DNA of 64,000 bases from positions 3,789,001-3,853,000 of the forward strand of contig NZ_CP116339.1 in the NCBI RefSeq assembly GCF_028198165.1. Direction: 5' to 3'. The position numbers and the translations under genes are program-made. The DNA comes from Pseudoxanthomonas sp. JBR18. GTDB lineage: Bacteria; Pseudomonadota; Gammaproteobacteria; Xanthomonadales; Xanthomonadaceae. A model generated the notes under the pieces. It saw nothing but the letters and a program-made list of their open reading frames with translations. It searched no databases and was not told the origin of the DNA. Position 1 is the stretch's first letter, and every line of letters begins with the position of its first letter. Of this stretch, positions 36,557 through 45,543 are shown in pieces.

Positions 36557-36567
36557 TGGATCATCCA
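36557..36567. promoter_or_regulatory. Candidate LysR-type box in the hydrolase/ThDP-enzyme divergent promoter
   Basis: TGGATCATCCA is an inverted repeat (TGGAT/ATCCA around C). Its first eight bases, TGGATCAT, recur at 53314-53321 in the divergent lysR/MFS promoter. An AT-rich stretch (GGATAATTAATCATTAC) follows and could hold the plus-strand promoter. Confidence 0.35.
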
Positions 36568-36715
36568 ATCTGATGTTGTGGATAATTAATCATTACTTGT
36601 TCTGATCGGACCCCTCTTTGTAGAGTCGATCCGTCAACTCTCTGCTGCCAGGTGTGGCGGAGTGATGAGAACGCCAACAGACGCACGCCACGTGCGTCGA
36701 CACCGGGAGGGTGTG

Positions 36716-38437
36716 ATGTCCGATGGGACCGCGAAAGCGGGCATATCGTCGTGCGCGGATAGCGCCGCCGATCTGTTCGTCAGCAGCCTGGCGCGAGCCG
36801 GCGTGCGCTATTTCTTTGCCAATGGCGGCACCGATTTTCCGCCGATCGCGGAGGCTTTCGCCAGGGCGGCCGGCGCCGGCACGCCGATGCCCCGGCCGAT
36901 GGTCATTCCGCACGAGAACGTCGCGGTGGCCATGGCCCACGGCAGCTATATGATCGACGGCCAGCCGCAGGCGGTGATGGTCCACGTCAACGTCGGCACG
37001 GCCAACACCATCAACGCCGTGCTGGATGCCAGCCGCGACCTGACGCCTGTGCTGCTGTTCGCCGGGCGATCGCCATATTCCGAGCGCAGCCGCCACGGCA
37101 CGCGGACGCGGTACATCCACTGGGCGCAGGAAATGTTCGACCAGGCCGGCATGATCCGCGAAGCGGTCAAGTGGGACTACGAACTGCACCTGCCTGAGCA
37201 GGCGGGCGATATCGTGCAGCGGGCATTGCAAGTCGCGATGACTTCGCCGCGCGGGCCGACCTACGTCACGCTGCCGCGCGACGTGCTGGCCGAGTCGGTG
37301 GGCGAGCACCTGTCGACACCGCAGCCGCTGAAAGCGCCGTCGCCGCCGCTTCCGGATCCCCAGGACATCGCGACGCTGGCCGGCTGGATCCGTCAGGCCG
37401 AGCGACCGGTGCTCGTCACCGCCAGCGCCGGTCGCACCACCGCGGGTTTCGAGGCGCTCGCCACTTTTGCCGAGCGCTTCGGCATTCCAGTCGCGGTGTT
37501 CCACCCGCGTTTCCAGAACATCTCCACCGACCACCCGCTGTTTGCCGGCTATGACCCGGCGCCGCTGGTGGCCACAGCCGACCTGATCATCGCGCTGGAC
37601 TGCGACGTGCCATGGGTGCCGGCGGTGCAGGCGCCGCCGGCCGATTGCCGTGTCGCCCATCTAGGCGAAGACCCGGCGTACGTGCGGTACCCAATGCGCA
37701 GCTTCCGCACCGATCTTGCGTTATCCGGCATGACCGAGGTGCTGCTGCGCTCGCTTACCCATGCCATCGACGCCATGGGCGGTATCGCAGAGGAAATCGT
37801 GCAGTCGCGCACCGAACGGTGCAGCAAGAAGACCGCCGAACTGCGCAGCCAGTGGCGACTGGCTGCCGCACAACCGTCCGGGGCGATCACTCCAGAATGG
37901 ATCAGCGCCTGCCTTCGCGAGGCGGCTGGCGATGAAGCGATCATCGTCAACGAATATCCGCTGCGCCAGCAGCAGTTCCCACAGACCCAGCCGAACACTT
38001 ACTTTGGGCTAAGCCCGGCCGGTGGCCTGGGCTGGGGCCTGGGCGCGGCACTTGGCGCAAAACTGGCTGCGCCGGACAAGCTGGTGGTGGCCACGCTTGG
38101 CGATGGTGCCTACATCTTCGCCAATCCGACAGCCTGTCATTGGGTGAGCGAGGCGCACGCCCTTCCGGTGTTGACGGTGATCTTCAACAACGCCCTCTAC
38201 GGCGCGGTGCGCAATTCAACCAAGGCGATGTACCGCGATGGGCATGCCTCGCAGGAAGCACATCGCATGCTGGCCGACTTGTCGCCATCACCGCGCTTTG
38301 AACATGCGGTGGAAGCCAGCGGCGGGTTGGGCATTCGCGTCGAACGCGCCGACGAACTCCCAGCCGCGCTTGCGCGCGCGGTGGAGGCAGTCCGCGGGGG
38401 GCGCCAGGCGCTGGTCAACGTCCTCTGTGAGTACTGA
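36716..38437 (+). CDS. ThDP-dependent enzyme of the acetolactate synthase/benzoylformate decarboxylase superfamily
   Basis: 573 residues from ATG 36716, which has GGGAGG five to six bases upstream; an earlier GTG at 36662 lacks this. N-terminal Pyr domain with cofactor-activating Glu in VIPHENVAVAMAHG; central domain about 200-330; C-terminal PP domain with the ThDP motif LGDGAYIF...NNALYG. Cytoplasmic. Superfamily members decarboxylate 2-keto acids or join aldehydes to acyloins. It overlaps an FMN 2-hydroxyacid dehydrogenase region downstream, which recalls the mandelate pair MdlB-MdlC, so decarboxylation of an aryl- or furyl-glyoxylate to the aldehyde is the best guess. True acetolactate synthase is unlikely: no small subunit is present. 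Confidence 0.8.
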   Translation: MSDGTAKAGISSCADSAADLFVSSLARAGVRYFFANGGTDFPPIAEAFARAAGAGTPMPRPMVIPHENVAVAMAHGSYMIDGQPQAVMVHVNVGTANTINAVLDASRDLTPVLLFAGRSPYSERSRHGTRTRYIHWAQEMFDQAGMIREAVKWDYELHLPEQAGDIVQRALQVAMTSPRGPTYVTLPRDVLAESVGEHLSTPQPLKAPSPPLPDPQDIATLAGWIRQAERPVLVTASAGRTTAGFEALATFAERFGIPVAVFHPRFQNISTDHPLFAGYDPAPLVATADLIIALDCDVPWVPAVQAPPADCRVAHLGEDPAYVRYPMRSFRTDLALSGMTEVLLRSLTHAIDAMGGIAEEIVQSRTERCSKKTAELRSQWRLAAAQPSGAITPEWISACLREAAGDEAIIVNEYPLRQQQFPQTQPNTYFGLSPAGGLGWGLGAALGAKLAAPDKLVVATLGDGAYIFANPTACHWVSEAHALPVLTVIFNNALYGAVRNSTKAMYRDGHASQEAHRMLADLSPSPRFEHAVEASGGLGIRVERADELPAALARAVEAVRGGRQALVNVLCEY

Positions 38438-38450
38438 GCAGGCCCTGGGC

Positions 38451-39674
38451 ATGACGACGCCTGCAGCCCCTCATGCGACGCGCGGGTGGGGCACTGGTGG
38501 CCTGAGTGGCGCCGCGGCCTCGCTTCGCCGCCGCTATCCAGCCATTGATGACCTGGAGCGCGGGGCACGTCGGCGTGCCCCGCGATTTGCCTACGATTTC
38601 GTCGCTGGCGGACTCGGCGACGACGTCTGCCTGCTGCGTAACCGTGCGGCGCTGGACGCGGTCCAGATCACCCCGCGCTATGGCTTGGACGTGGCGGGCG
38701 TGGATACCGGTGTGGACCTGTTCGGTCGTCATTACGCCATGCCGATCGGTATCGCGCCGATGGGCTTGGCCGGGCTGCTGCGCAGCGGCGCAGATGAATC
38801 CCTGGCCGCCGCGGCGCAAGCGGCGAACATTCCCTATACCTATTCGTCGGTCGGCAATTCCACGATCGAGCGCATCGGCCAACTCGCGCCGGATGTGTTC
38901 TGGTACCAGCTCTATGGTGTTCCGGCCAATCAGCACCGCGTGTCCCTGGACCTGATCCGCCGCGCCGACCATGCCGGCGCACGCGTGCTGGTGGTGACGC
39001 TGGACGTGCCGGTGCGGGCCAAGCGTGCGGGTGATGTACGCAACGGGTTGGTCGTGCCATTCAAACCGCGCGTGCGGACCGTGCTGGATGTCGTGCGCGC
39101 GCCCCGCTGGGCGCTGGACATGCTGCGACACGGCCAGCCGCGCTTCGGCAATTTCGAGCCCTACGTTGGTCCCAAGCCGAGTACGCAGGATCTGGCGACC
39201 TATGTCTTCCAGCAGATGGCCGGGCCGATGACCTGGGACGCACTGGCTCGCCTACGCGAGGCCTGGCCACGCGCAATGGTGGTCAAAGGCGTCCTCCATC
39301 CCGATGACGCGGAGCGCGCAGTTCAGCTGGGCATGGATGGCGTGCTGGTTTCAAACCATGGCGGACGTCAGTTCGATGCCTCGCCAGCTGCGGTGGATGC
39401 GCTGCCGGCCATCGTCCAGCGCATCGGTGACCGCGCGACGGTGCTGGTCGATGGTGGCATGCGCCACGGCGTGGACGTGTTGCGGGCGCTGCACCGCGGC
39501 GCCCATGCGGCGCTGTCCGGCCGTGCGTTCCTGTGGGGCCATGGTGCAGCCGGTGCGGCGGGCGCTGCCCACGTCGCGGCATTGTTCAACGAAGAATATC
39601 GGATCGCGCTGGCTCAGTCCGGTGCGCGCGGCACGCAGGAAGCTCGCGCAGGAGGCGCCGCAACACCGCACTGA
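38451..39674 (+). CDS. FMN-dependent alpha-hydroxy-acid dehydrogenase (lactate/mandelate dehydrogenase family)
   Basis: 407 residues from ATG 38451; GTG 38427 overlaps the previous stop and is the alternative. Family pattern: FAYDFVAGGLGDD, PIGIAPMGLAGL, YSSVGNSTIE, FWYQLYG, LVVTLDVPV, VVKGVL, and the active-site His/Arg block SNHGGRQFDASPA followed by VLVDGGMRHG. Members oxidise L-lactate, glycolate or (S)-mandelate to the 2-keto acid, passing electrons to quinone or oxygen. Directly after a ThDP decarboxylase-type gene it suggests a 2-hydroxyacid to keto acid to aldehyde sequence. Substrate not determined. Confidence 0.88.
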   Translation: MTTPAAPHATRGWGTGGLSGAAASLRRRYPAIDDLERGARRRAPRFAYDFVAGGLGDDVCLLRNRAALDAVQITPRYGLDVAGVDTGVDLFGRHYAMPIGIAPMGLAGLLRSGADESLAAAAQAANIPYTYSSVGNSTIERIGQLAPDVFWYQLYGVPANQHRVSLDLIRRADHAGARVLVVTLDVPVRAKRAGDVRNGLVVPFKPRVRTVLDVVRAPRWALDMLRHGQPRFGNFEPYVGPKPSTQDLATYVFQQMAGPMTWDALARLREAWPRAMVVKGVLHPDDAERAVQLGMDGVLVSNHGGRQFDASPAAVDALPAIVQRIGDRATVLVDGGMRHGVDVLRALHRGAHAALSGRAFLWGHGAAGAAGAAHVAALFNEEYRIALAQSGARGTQEARAGGAATPH

Positions 39675-39680
39675 ATCAGC

Positions 39681-39700
39681 CCGCGGTCAAGCGACCGCGG
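39681..39700 (+). terminator. Hairpin after the hydroxyacid dehydrogenase gene
   Basis: Perfect 8-bp stem CCGCGGTC/GACCGCGG with AAGC loop, six bases after the stop. No T-run follows, so it may attenuate rather than end transcription into the symporter-hmf genes, or stabilise the 3' end. Confidence 0.45.
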
Positions 39701-39749
39701 TCCACCGCATATTGATTCGCGTCATGACGCTTTCCTGGGAGGGGAGGAA

Positions 39750-39821
39750 ATGAAACCGAAGCAAACGATAGACGCAGGACTTGTCCGATACGTACTGGCG
39801 GAGGGTCGCGCACATGCATGA
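39750..39821 (+). CDS. Possible 23-residue leader peptide coupled to the symporter
   Basis: ATG 39750 follows an ideal ribosome site (GGGAGGGGAGGAA). The frame encodes MKPKQTIDAGLVRYVLAEGR plus three residues and stops at 39821, overlapping the symporter ATG (39814) by eight bases. The strong site and overlap suggest translational coupling or a regulatory leader. No homologue is recognised; it could be chance. Confidence 0.4.
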   Translation: MKPKQTIDAGLVRYVLAEGRAHA

Positions 39822-41226
39822 GGCCCGATGGTTCGTTCTCGCCGGCGTGGCGGCCTACATGGTGGCGCTCAGCCTGGTCAGCTTCTGGTCGCTGCGCTAT
39901 TCGCGTAACGCCGGTTCGTACACCTCCGGTACCGGGCATGGTCAGCGCACCATACCAGCGGCGTTGATCGGCCTGCTGTTGATGTCCGAGTTCATCGGCA
40001 CCACAGCCAGCGTCGGCACCGCGCAGTACGCCTACCAGTACGGCATCTCCGCCGGCTGGAACATCGCGGTGCTTGGTATCGGCTTCCTGATTTTTTCCTT
40101 CCTGTTGGCGCGCAAGTACAAAGAGCTGGGCGAGAACACGATCTCGGGCGTGCTCGACAGAACCTATGGTCCGCGGGTGAAGGTTGCCACGTCGATCATC
40201 ATGATTTTCGCGCTGCAGATCGTGGCGGTGTCGACCTATGCCAGCGGCGGCGCGGTCCTGGCACCGCTGTTGGGCGTCGATCGAAAGCTGGGGACCATCG
40301 TGATGGGCGCGCTGGCGGCGATCTATGTCGGCGTAGGTGGCATGCGCTCGGTGATCTATACCAACGTCATCCATGGCGTGGTGATCTTTACCGGCATCTT
40401 CTTCGCCCTGTGGTTTGGCGTGGACCAGGTCGGTGGCTGGCAGGCGCTACAGGCCAAGGTGCCGCCGGAGTTCTGGTCGTTGACCAAGGTCGGTTGGCCG
40501 CAGATCATCGCGTGGCTTGTGGCCGGCGCTGGCGCGACCTTCGCCACCCAATATGTGATCCAGGCCATCGCCACGGTCAATGATGGCGGCAAGGCACGGG
40601 TGGCGTCGGTCTTCGCCTCGCTGTACCTGATCCCGTTCGGCTTTGCAGCGGCACTGTGCGGCATGTGCGCGCTGGTGTTGTATCCGGATGTCGCGCCGCT
40701 GCAGGCATTTCCGTCACTGGTGTCCGGCATGGATCGCCTGCTTGCGACCTTCGTGGTGGCCGGCCTGACAGCGGCCGTGTTTGGCACGATCTCCGCGCTC
40801 AACATCGGCACGGCTACGCTGCTGCTCAAGGACTTCTACCTGCCGATCACCAAACGCGACGCCGAGCATCCACGCTCGCTGCTGTTCGTGCGTGCGGCCA
40901 CGGTGCTGGTCGGCGTCCTCCCTCTGCTGCTGGCGCTGTTCGCGGCCGACGTAGTCAAGGTGACCTTCTTGGCCAAGGCGCTGAGGGCCTCGCTGGCGGT
41001 GCTGGTGTTCATGGCGTTCTACTCACCGCGTTTCGGCACCCGTACCGGCGCCATCATCAGCATCGCGCTGTCACTGATCGGCACGATCGGCTGGTTCTTG
41101 GCCGGTAACCCCTTCGGGATCGATAACGCTTATGTCGCTCTGGCCATCCCGTTGGTCGTGATGACGTTGAGCCACCTGTTCGGCGGCAAGCCGGTCGCAG
41201 GCCCGTTAAGCGCAAAGGCAAGATGA
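39814..41226 (+). CDS. Sodium:solute symporter family transporter
   Basis: 470 residues from ATG 39814 (GGAGGG eight bases upstream); a TTG at 39781 is less likely. Twelve or more membrane segments, with the SSS-family pattern EFIGTTASVGTAQYAYQYG near the start, GVGGMRSVIYTNVIHG in the middle, and the second-repeat sodium-site region FGTISALNIGTATLLLKD. It overlaps hmfA by four bases (ATGA), so it is in the furoyl-CoA operon and probably imports a furan carboxylate or related hydroxy acid with Na+. The substrate is inferred. Confidence 0.9.
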   Translation: MHEARWFVLAGVAAYMVALSLVSFWSLRYSRNAGSYTSGTGHGQRTIPAALIGLLLMSEFIGTTASVGTAQYAYQYGISAGWNIAVLGIGFLIFSFLLARKYKELGENTISGVLDRTYGPRVKVATSIIMIFALQIVAVSTYASGGAVLAPLLGVDRKLGTIVMGALAAIYVGVGGMRSVIYTNVIHGVVIFTGIFFALWFGVDQVGGWQALQAKVPPEFWSLTKVGWPQIIAWLVAGAGATFATQYVIQAIATVNDGGKARVASVFASLYLIPFGFAAALCGMCALVLYPDVAPLQAFPSLVSGMDRLLATFVVAGLTAAVFGTISALNIGTATLLLKDFYLPITKRDAEHPRSLLFVRAATVLVGVLPLLLALFAADVVKVTFLAKALRASLAVLVFMAFYSPRFGTRTGAIISIALSLIGTIGWFLAGNPFGIDNAYVALAIPLVVMTLSHLFGGKPVAGPLSAKAR

Positions 41227-44219
41227 ACCCGCTTGACACGCTCGAGCACGATGCGTCGGTGACGCCCGGTCAATGGACTGGGCGCTCGCTGCCTCGCGTG
41301 GAAGACGCCGCCCTCCTGACCGGGCGTGGCCGCTATTTCGATGATGTCGGCGTGCCGCCGCGCACGCAGCACGCGGCCATCCTTCGTTCGCCCCACGGCC
41401 ACGCGCGCTTGGTCAGCATCAATGTGGATAACGCCCGTGCGCTGGACGGCGTGTCGGCCGTGCTGACCGGCGAGGACATTCAGGCGCTCACCACCAGCCT
41501 CGTGGTCGGGGTCAAGGCGCCGATTGAATGCTGGCCCATCGCGACCGACCGCGTGCGCTATGTCGGCGAGCCGGTGGCGATCGTGGTTGCACGAGATCGC
41601 TATCTGGCTGAAGACGCCATGGATCTGATCGAGGTCGAGTACGAAGCGCTGGACGCGGTGGTCGATCCACAGCGGGCCGTCGCCACCGACGCGCCGGTGC
41701 TGCACGAAGGGCTGGGCAGCAACATCGCCAGCGAGCGGTCGTTCCGCTATGGCGATCCGGAAGCAGCCTTTGCGCAGGCGCCGCACCGCGTGTCGGTGGA
41801 CGTGCGCTATCCGCGCAACAGCTGCACGCCGATCGAGTGCTATGGCGTACTGGCCGAGTACGACCCTGGCATCGACGGCTACGACGTGCTGGCCAACTTC
41901 CAGGGCCCTTTCAGCATCCACGCAGTGATCTCGCGGGCGCTGAAGGTACCTGGCAACCGCCTGCGCCTGCGCACGCCACCCGAGTCCGGTGGCAGCTACG
42001 GCATCAAGCAGGGCATCTTCCCCTACATCGTGCTGATCGCCGCCGCCGCGCGTGTGGCGCGGTGCCCGGTGAAGTGGGTCGAGGACCGGCTGGAGCACCT
42101 GTCCGCCTCGGTCTGCGCGACCAACCGCGACACCACCTTGGAGGCCGCGGTCGATGCCGAAGGCCGCGTACGTGCCCTTGCTTGGGACCAGCTGGAGGAT
42201 TGCGGCGCGCACCTGCGCGCGCCCGAACCGGCCACGCTGTACCGCATGCACGGCAACATGACCGGCGCATACGCGATCGAGCACGTGTCGATCCGCAACC
42301 GCGTGGTCCTGACCAACAAGATGCCGACGGGCCTGAACCGTGGCTTTGGCGGTCCGCAGGTGTACTTCGCGCTGGAACGGCTGATGCAGCGTATCGCCGT
42401 CGAACTCGACCTCGATCCGCTCGAGGTGATCCGTCGCAACCTGGTGCCGGCCGAGGCGTTTCCGTATCGCACTGCGACCGGCGCGCTGCTGGATTCCGGC
42501 GACTACCTCACCGCGGTGGATCGCGCGGTGGAAGCGGGGGGCTTGGCCGAGCTGATCGCGCGCCGTGACGCCGCGCGCGCCGAGGGGCGGCACTATGGCA
42601 TCGGCTTCACCGCCGCGGTCGAGCCCAGCGTGTCCAACATGGGCTACATCACCGCGGTGCTCACGCCCGAGCAGCGCGCCAAGGCCGGTCCGAAGAATGG
42701 CGCGCAGGCCACCGCGACGATTCAGATCGACGCGGTCGGTTCGGTCAGCGTGCACGTGGCCTCGGTGCCGCAGGGCCAGGGCCATCGCACCGTGATCTCG
42801 CAGGTGGTCGCCGATGTCTTCGGCTTGACCCCGCGCGAGATCCGCGTGGTCACCGAGATGGACACCGCGCGCGATGCCTGGTCGATCGCCTCGGGCAACT
42901 ATTCCAGCCGTTTCGCCGCCGCCGTGGCTGGCGCCGCGCATATCGCCGCCACGCGCTTGCGCGAGAAGCTGGCAAAGATCGCCGCCGCGCAGCTCAAGTG
43001 CGAGTGGGACGAGATCGAGTTTGCCGACGGCACGCTGCGGCGGAAGGACAGCGAAGCCAAGCCGCTGCCCTTCGCGCGCGTGGCATCAAGCAGCCACTGG
43101 GCACCTGGCACGCTGCCGGACGACGTCGATCATGCGATCCGCGAGACCGCATTCTGGACGCCGCCGCAGCTCACCGCGCCGGATGCGCAGGACGGCGTCA
43201 ACAGCTCGCTGTGCCACGGCTTCATCTTCGACTTCTGCGGCATCGAGATCGACCGCGACACCGCTGAAGTTCGCATCGACAAGTACGTGACCATGCACGA
43301 CTGCGGCCGGATCCTGCATCCGGGCATGGTCGAGGGGCAGGTCAACGGCGGCTACGCGCATGCGCTGGGCGCGGCGCTGTACGAAGAACACAGCTACGGT
43401 GCCGACGGCAGCTTCCTTTCCGGCACCTTCGCCGACTACCTGGTGCCGACCACCATGGAAGTGGTCTCGCCGCTGATCCTGCATCACGAGACGCCGTCGC
43501 CGTTTACGCCGCTGGGCGCCAAAGGCGTGGGCGAGGGCAACTGCATGTCCACGCCGGTGTGCCTGGCCAATGCCGTCGCCGATGCGCTGTCCATCAGTGA
43601 CGTCGAGTTGCCGTTGCTGCCCTCGCGCCTAGCGTTGCACCTGCACGGTGAGGAAGCACCGCCCAAGCGGCCGTTGGCCAAGAAAGCCGCGCCGCCGGCC
43701 AAGCCCGGCGAGCGCAAGCTCACCGGCGAAGGCATCGCCAAGGTGTCCGCCCCGCGCCAGCAGGTGTGGGAGATGCTGCTGGACCCGGATACGCTGGCCT
43801 CGGTGATTCCCGGCGCGCACGGCATCGAGAAGCCGTCACCGACCGAGTTCACTGCCGACGTCACCCTCGGCATCGGTCCGGTCAAGGGGCGCTACAAGGC
43901 CAAGGTTGGCCTGTACGACTTGAACGAGCCCGAGTCGCTCACGCTCAAGGGCACCACCACCGGCGCGCTGGGCTTCGGCAACGGCAGCGGTGCAGTGACC
44001 CTGAAGGAACCGACGCCCGGCCAGACCGAAATCCATTACCAGTACGAGGTTGTCATCGGTGGCAAGGTCGCGTCCATCGGCGGGCGCCTGCTGGACGGCG
44101 CGGCCAAGGTGGTGATCGGCCAGTTGTTCGACGGGCTTGCGTCCAAGGCCGGCGGCGGCCGCGGTGGCCTTGTCGGCTGGTTCAAGCGCGTGCTGCGCAA
44201 GTTCGGGGTCAACTTGTGA
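41223..44219 (+). CDS. hmfA: Furoyl-CoA dehydrogenase large (molybdenum) subunit with fused CoxG domain
   Basis: 998 residues. Residues about 15-800 are the molybdopterin hydroxylase large subunit: hammerhead domain with VRYVGEPVAIVVA, molybdenum-domain glycine loops LNRGFGGPQ and PQGQGHRTV, and the catalytic Glu in GAKGVGEGNCM. After a Lys/Pro-rich linker (about 810-835) comes an SRPBCC/CoxG-like domain of about 160 residues (GEGIAKVSAPRQQVWEMLLD, then VIPGAHGIEK), usually a separate protein assisting cofactor insertion or membrane attachment. Order large-FAD-2Fe2S followed by CoA ligase and hydrolase equals hmfABCDE of Cupriavidus. It hydroxylates 2-furoyl-CoA at C5. CO dehydrogenase or 4-hydroxybenzoyl-CoA reductase are the alternatives. 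Confidence 0.85.
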   Translation: MNPLDTLEHDASVTPGQWTGRSLPRVEDAALLTGRGRYFDDVGVPPRTQHAAILRSPHGHARLVSINVDNARALDGVSAVLTGEDIQALTTSLVVGVKAPIECWPIATDRVRYVGEPVAIVVARDRYLAEDAMDLIEVEYEALDAVVDPQRAVATDAPVLHEGLGSNIASERSFRYGDPEAAFAQAPHRVSVDVRYPRNSCTPIECYGVLAEYDPGIDGYDVLANFQGPFSIHAVISRALKVPGNRLRLRTPPESGGSYGIKQGIFPYIVLIAAAARVARCPVKWVEDRLEHLSASVCATNRDTTLEAAVDAEGRVRALAWDQLEDCGAHLRAPEPATLYRMHGNMTGAYAIEHVSIRNRVVLTNKMPTGLNRGFGGPQVYFALERLMQRIAVELDLDPLEVIRRNLVPAEAFPYRTATGALLDSGDYLTAVDRAVEAGGLAELIARRDAARAEGRHYGIGFTAAVEPSVSNMGYITAVLTPEQRAKAGPKNGAQATATIQIDAVGSVSVHVASVPQGQGHRTVISQVVADVFGLTPREIRVVTEMDTARDAWSIASGNYSSRFAAAVAGAAHIAATRLREKLAKIAAAQLKCEWDEIEFADGTLRRKDSEAKPLPFARVASSSHWAPGTLPDDVDHAIRETAFWTPPQLTAPDAQDGVNSSLCHGFIFDFCGIEIDRDTAEVRIDKYVTMHDCGRILHPGMVEGQVNGGYAHALGAALYEEHSYGADGSFLSGTFADYLVPTTMEVVSPLILHHETPSPFTPLGAKGVGEGNCMSTPVCLANAVADALSISDVELPLLPSRLALHLHGEEAPPKRPLAKKAAPPAKPGERKLTGEGIAKVSAPRQQVWEMLLDPDTLASVIPGAHGIEKPSPTEFTADVTLGIGPVKGRYKAKVGLYDLNEPESLTLKGTTTGALGFGNGSGAVTLKEPTPGQTEIHYQYEVVIGGKVASIGGRLLDGAAKVVIGQLFDGLASKAGGGRGGLVGWFKRVLRKFGVNL

Positions 44220-45043
44220 AGCCCGCGCCGTTCGACTATCTCCGCGCCGAATCGCGCGAGGACGTGCTGGCGCAGCTGCACGAGCACGGCGACCAGGCGC
44301 GCATCATCGCCGGTGGCCAGTCGCTGGTGCCGATGCTGAGCATGCGCCTGGCCAAGCCGGCGCTGCTGGTGGACGTGATGCACGTCGAATCGCTCTCGAA
44401 GATCGAAGCGACTGACGCCGGTATCCGTGTCGGCGCCGGCGTGCGCCAGGCCAGGCTGCTGGACTGGGCCACGCGCGATCCGCGCTTGCCCCTGCTGGCC
44501 AAGGCGTTGCCGTGGGTCGGCCACGCGCAGACCCGCAACCGCGGCACCGTGGTCGGTTCGGTTGCTCATGCCGATCCCAGTGCCGAGCAGCCGCTGTGCC
44601 TGCTGACCCTGGGCGGCACGCTGCAGCTACGCCATCGTAAGAAAGCGCGTTCGATCCCGGCCTCGGAGTTCTTCGTCGGCATGATGGCCACCGCGCGTGG
44701 CGACACTGAGCTGATCGAGTCGGTAACGTTCCCCGCCGCACAGCCGGGCACCGGCTATGCGTTCCGTGAGGTCGGCCGTCGCCACGGCGATTTCGCCATC
44801 GTCGCCTGCGCCGCAGTTGCCACCCATACCGGCGTGCGCCTGGGCGTCGGCGGCGTCGCCGACATTCCCAACGTTCGTGAGCTGCCGCTGCCCGGCGCAT
44901 CGGATTTCGACGACGCCCTCAACCAGTACGCCTGGGACCTAGAAGCCCGCGACGACCTGCACGCCACCGCGCGCTATCGCCGCGAGCTGGTGCGCCGCCT
45001 GGGCCGCGAGACCATCGAGGAGGCACTGCGATGCCGAAACTGA
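44216..45043 (+). CDS. hmfB: Furoyl-CoA dehydrogenase FAD-binding subunit
   Basis: 275 residues from GTG 44216, overlapping the hmfA stop by four bases; a longer frame upstream is a shadow. FAD-binding-5 motifs AGGQSLVPMLSMRLAKP and RNRGTVVGSVAHADPSAE are clear, followed by the CO-dehydrogenase-flavoprotein C-terminal domain. It carries electrons from the iron-sulfur subunit to the acceptor. It ends 13 bases inside hmfC, so expression is coupled. Confidence 0.88.
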   Translation: MKPAPFDYLRAESREDVLAQLHEHGDQARIIAGGQSLVPMLSMRLAKPALLVDVMHVESLSKIEATDAGIRVGAGVRQARLLDWATRDPRLPLLAKALPWVGHAQTRNRGTVVGSVAHADPSAEQPLCLLTLGGTLQLRHRKKARSIPASEFFVGMMATARGDTELIESVTFPAAQPGTGYAFREVGRRHGDFAIVACAAVATHTGVRLGVGGVADIPNVRELPLPGASDFDDALNQYAWDLEARDDLHATARYRRELVRRLGRETIEEALRCRN

Positions 45044-45543
45044 TTGCCAGCATGCGCCACGCGGTCAGCCTCACCCTCAACGGCCGCAAGGTCGAAGGGC
45101 AGGCCGAACCGCGGATGCTGTTGTCCGACTTCCTGCGCCACCAGCTGGGCGCCACCGGCACCCACGTGGGCTGCGAGCACGGTGTCTGCGGTGCCTGCAC
45201 CGTGCTGATCGATGGTCTGCCGGCCCGCTCATGCCTGGCGCTGGCTGTGCAGAGCGACGGCGCTGACGTGAAGACCATCGAGGGCCTCTCGCCCGACGGA
45301 GGCCACACGCTGGGTGTGCTGCAGGAGGCCTTCCGCGAACACCACGGTCTGCAGTGTGGCTTCTGCACGCCGGGCATCCTGATGTCGCTGGATGGCTTCC
45401 TACGCGCGCAGCCCGACGCGAGCGAGCGTGAACTCAAAGAAATGTTGTCCGGGCACCTGTGCCGGTGCACGGGTTACGCCACCATTATCAAGGCCGCCTT
45501 GCATGCGCAGCAGCGGTTGAAGGAGGAACGCGCATATGCTTGA
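45031..45543 (+). CDS. hmfC: Furoyl-CoA dehydrogenase 2Fe-2S subunit
   Basis: 170 residues with both clusters of the family: the plant-ferredoxin-type cysteines in GCEHGVCGACTVLIDG and the helical-domain cysteines in CGFCTPG and LCRCTGY. It relays electrons between the molybdenum centre of HmfA and the FAD of HmfB. It overlaps hmfB by 13 bases and hmfD by 8 bases. Confidence 0.92.
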   Translation: MPKLIASMRHAVSLTLNGRKVEGQAEPRMLLSDFLRHQLGATGTHVGCEHGVCGACTVLIDGLPARSCLALAVQSDGADVKTIEGLSPDGGHTLGVLQEAFREHHGLQCGFCTPGILMSLDGFLRAQPDASERELKEMLSGHLCRCTGYATIIKAALHAQQRLKEERAYA

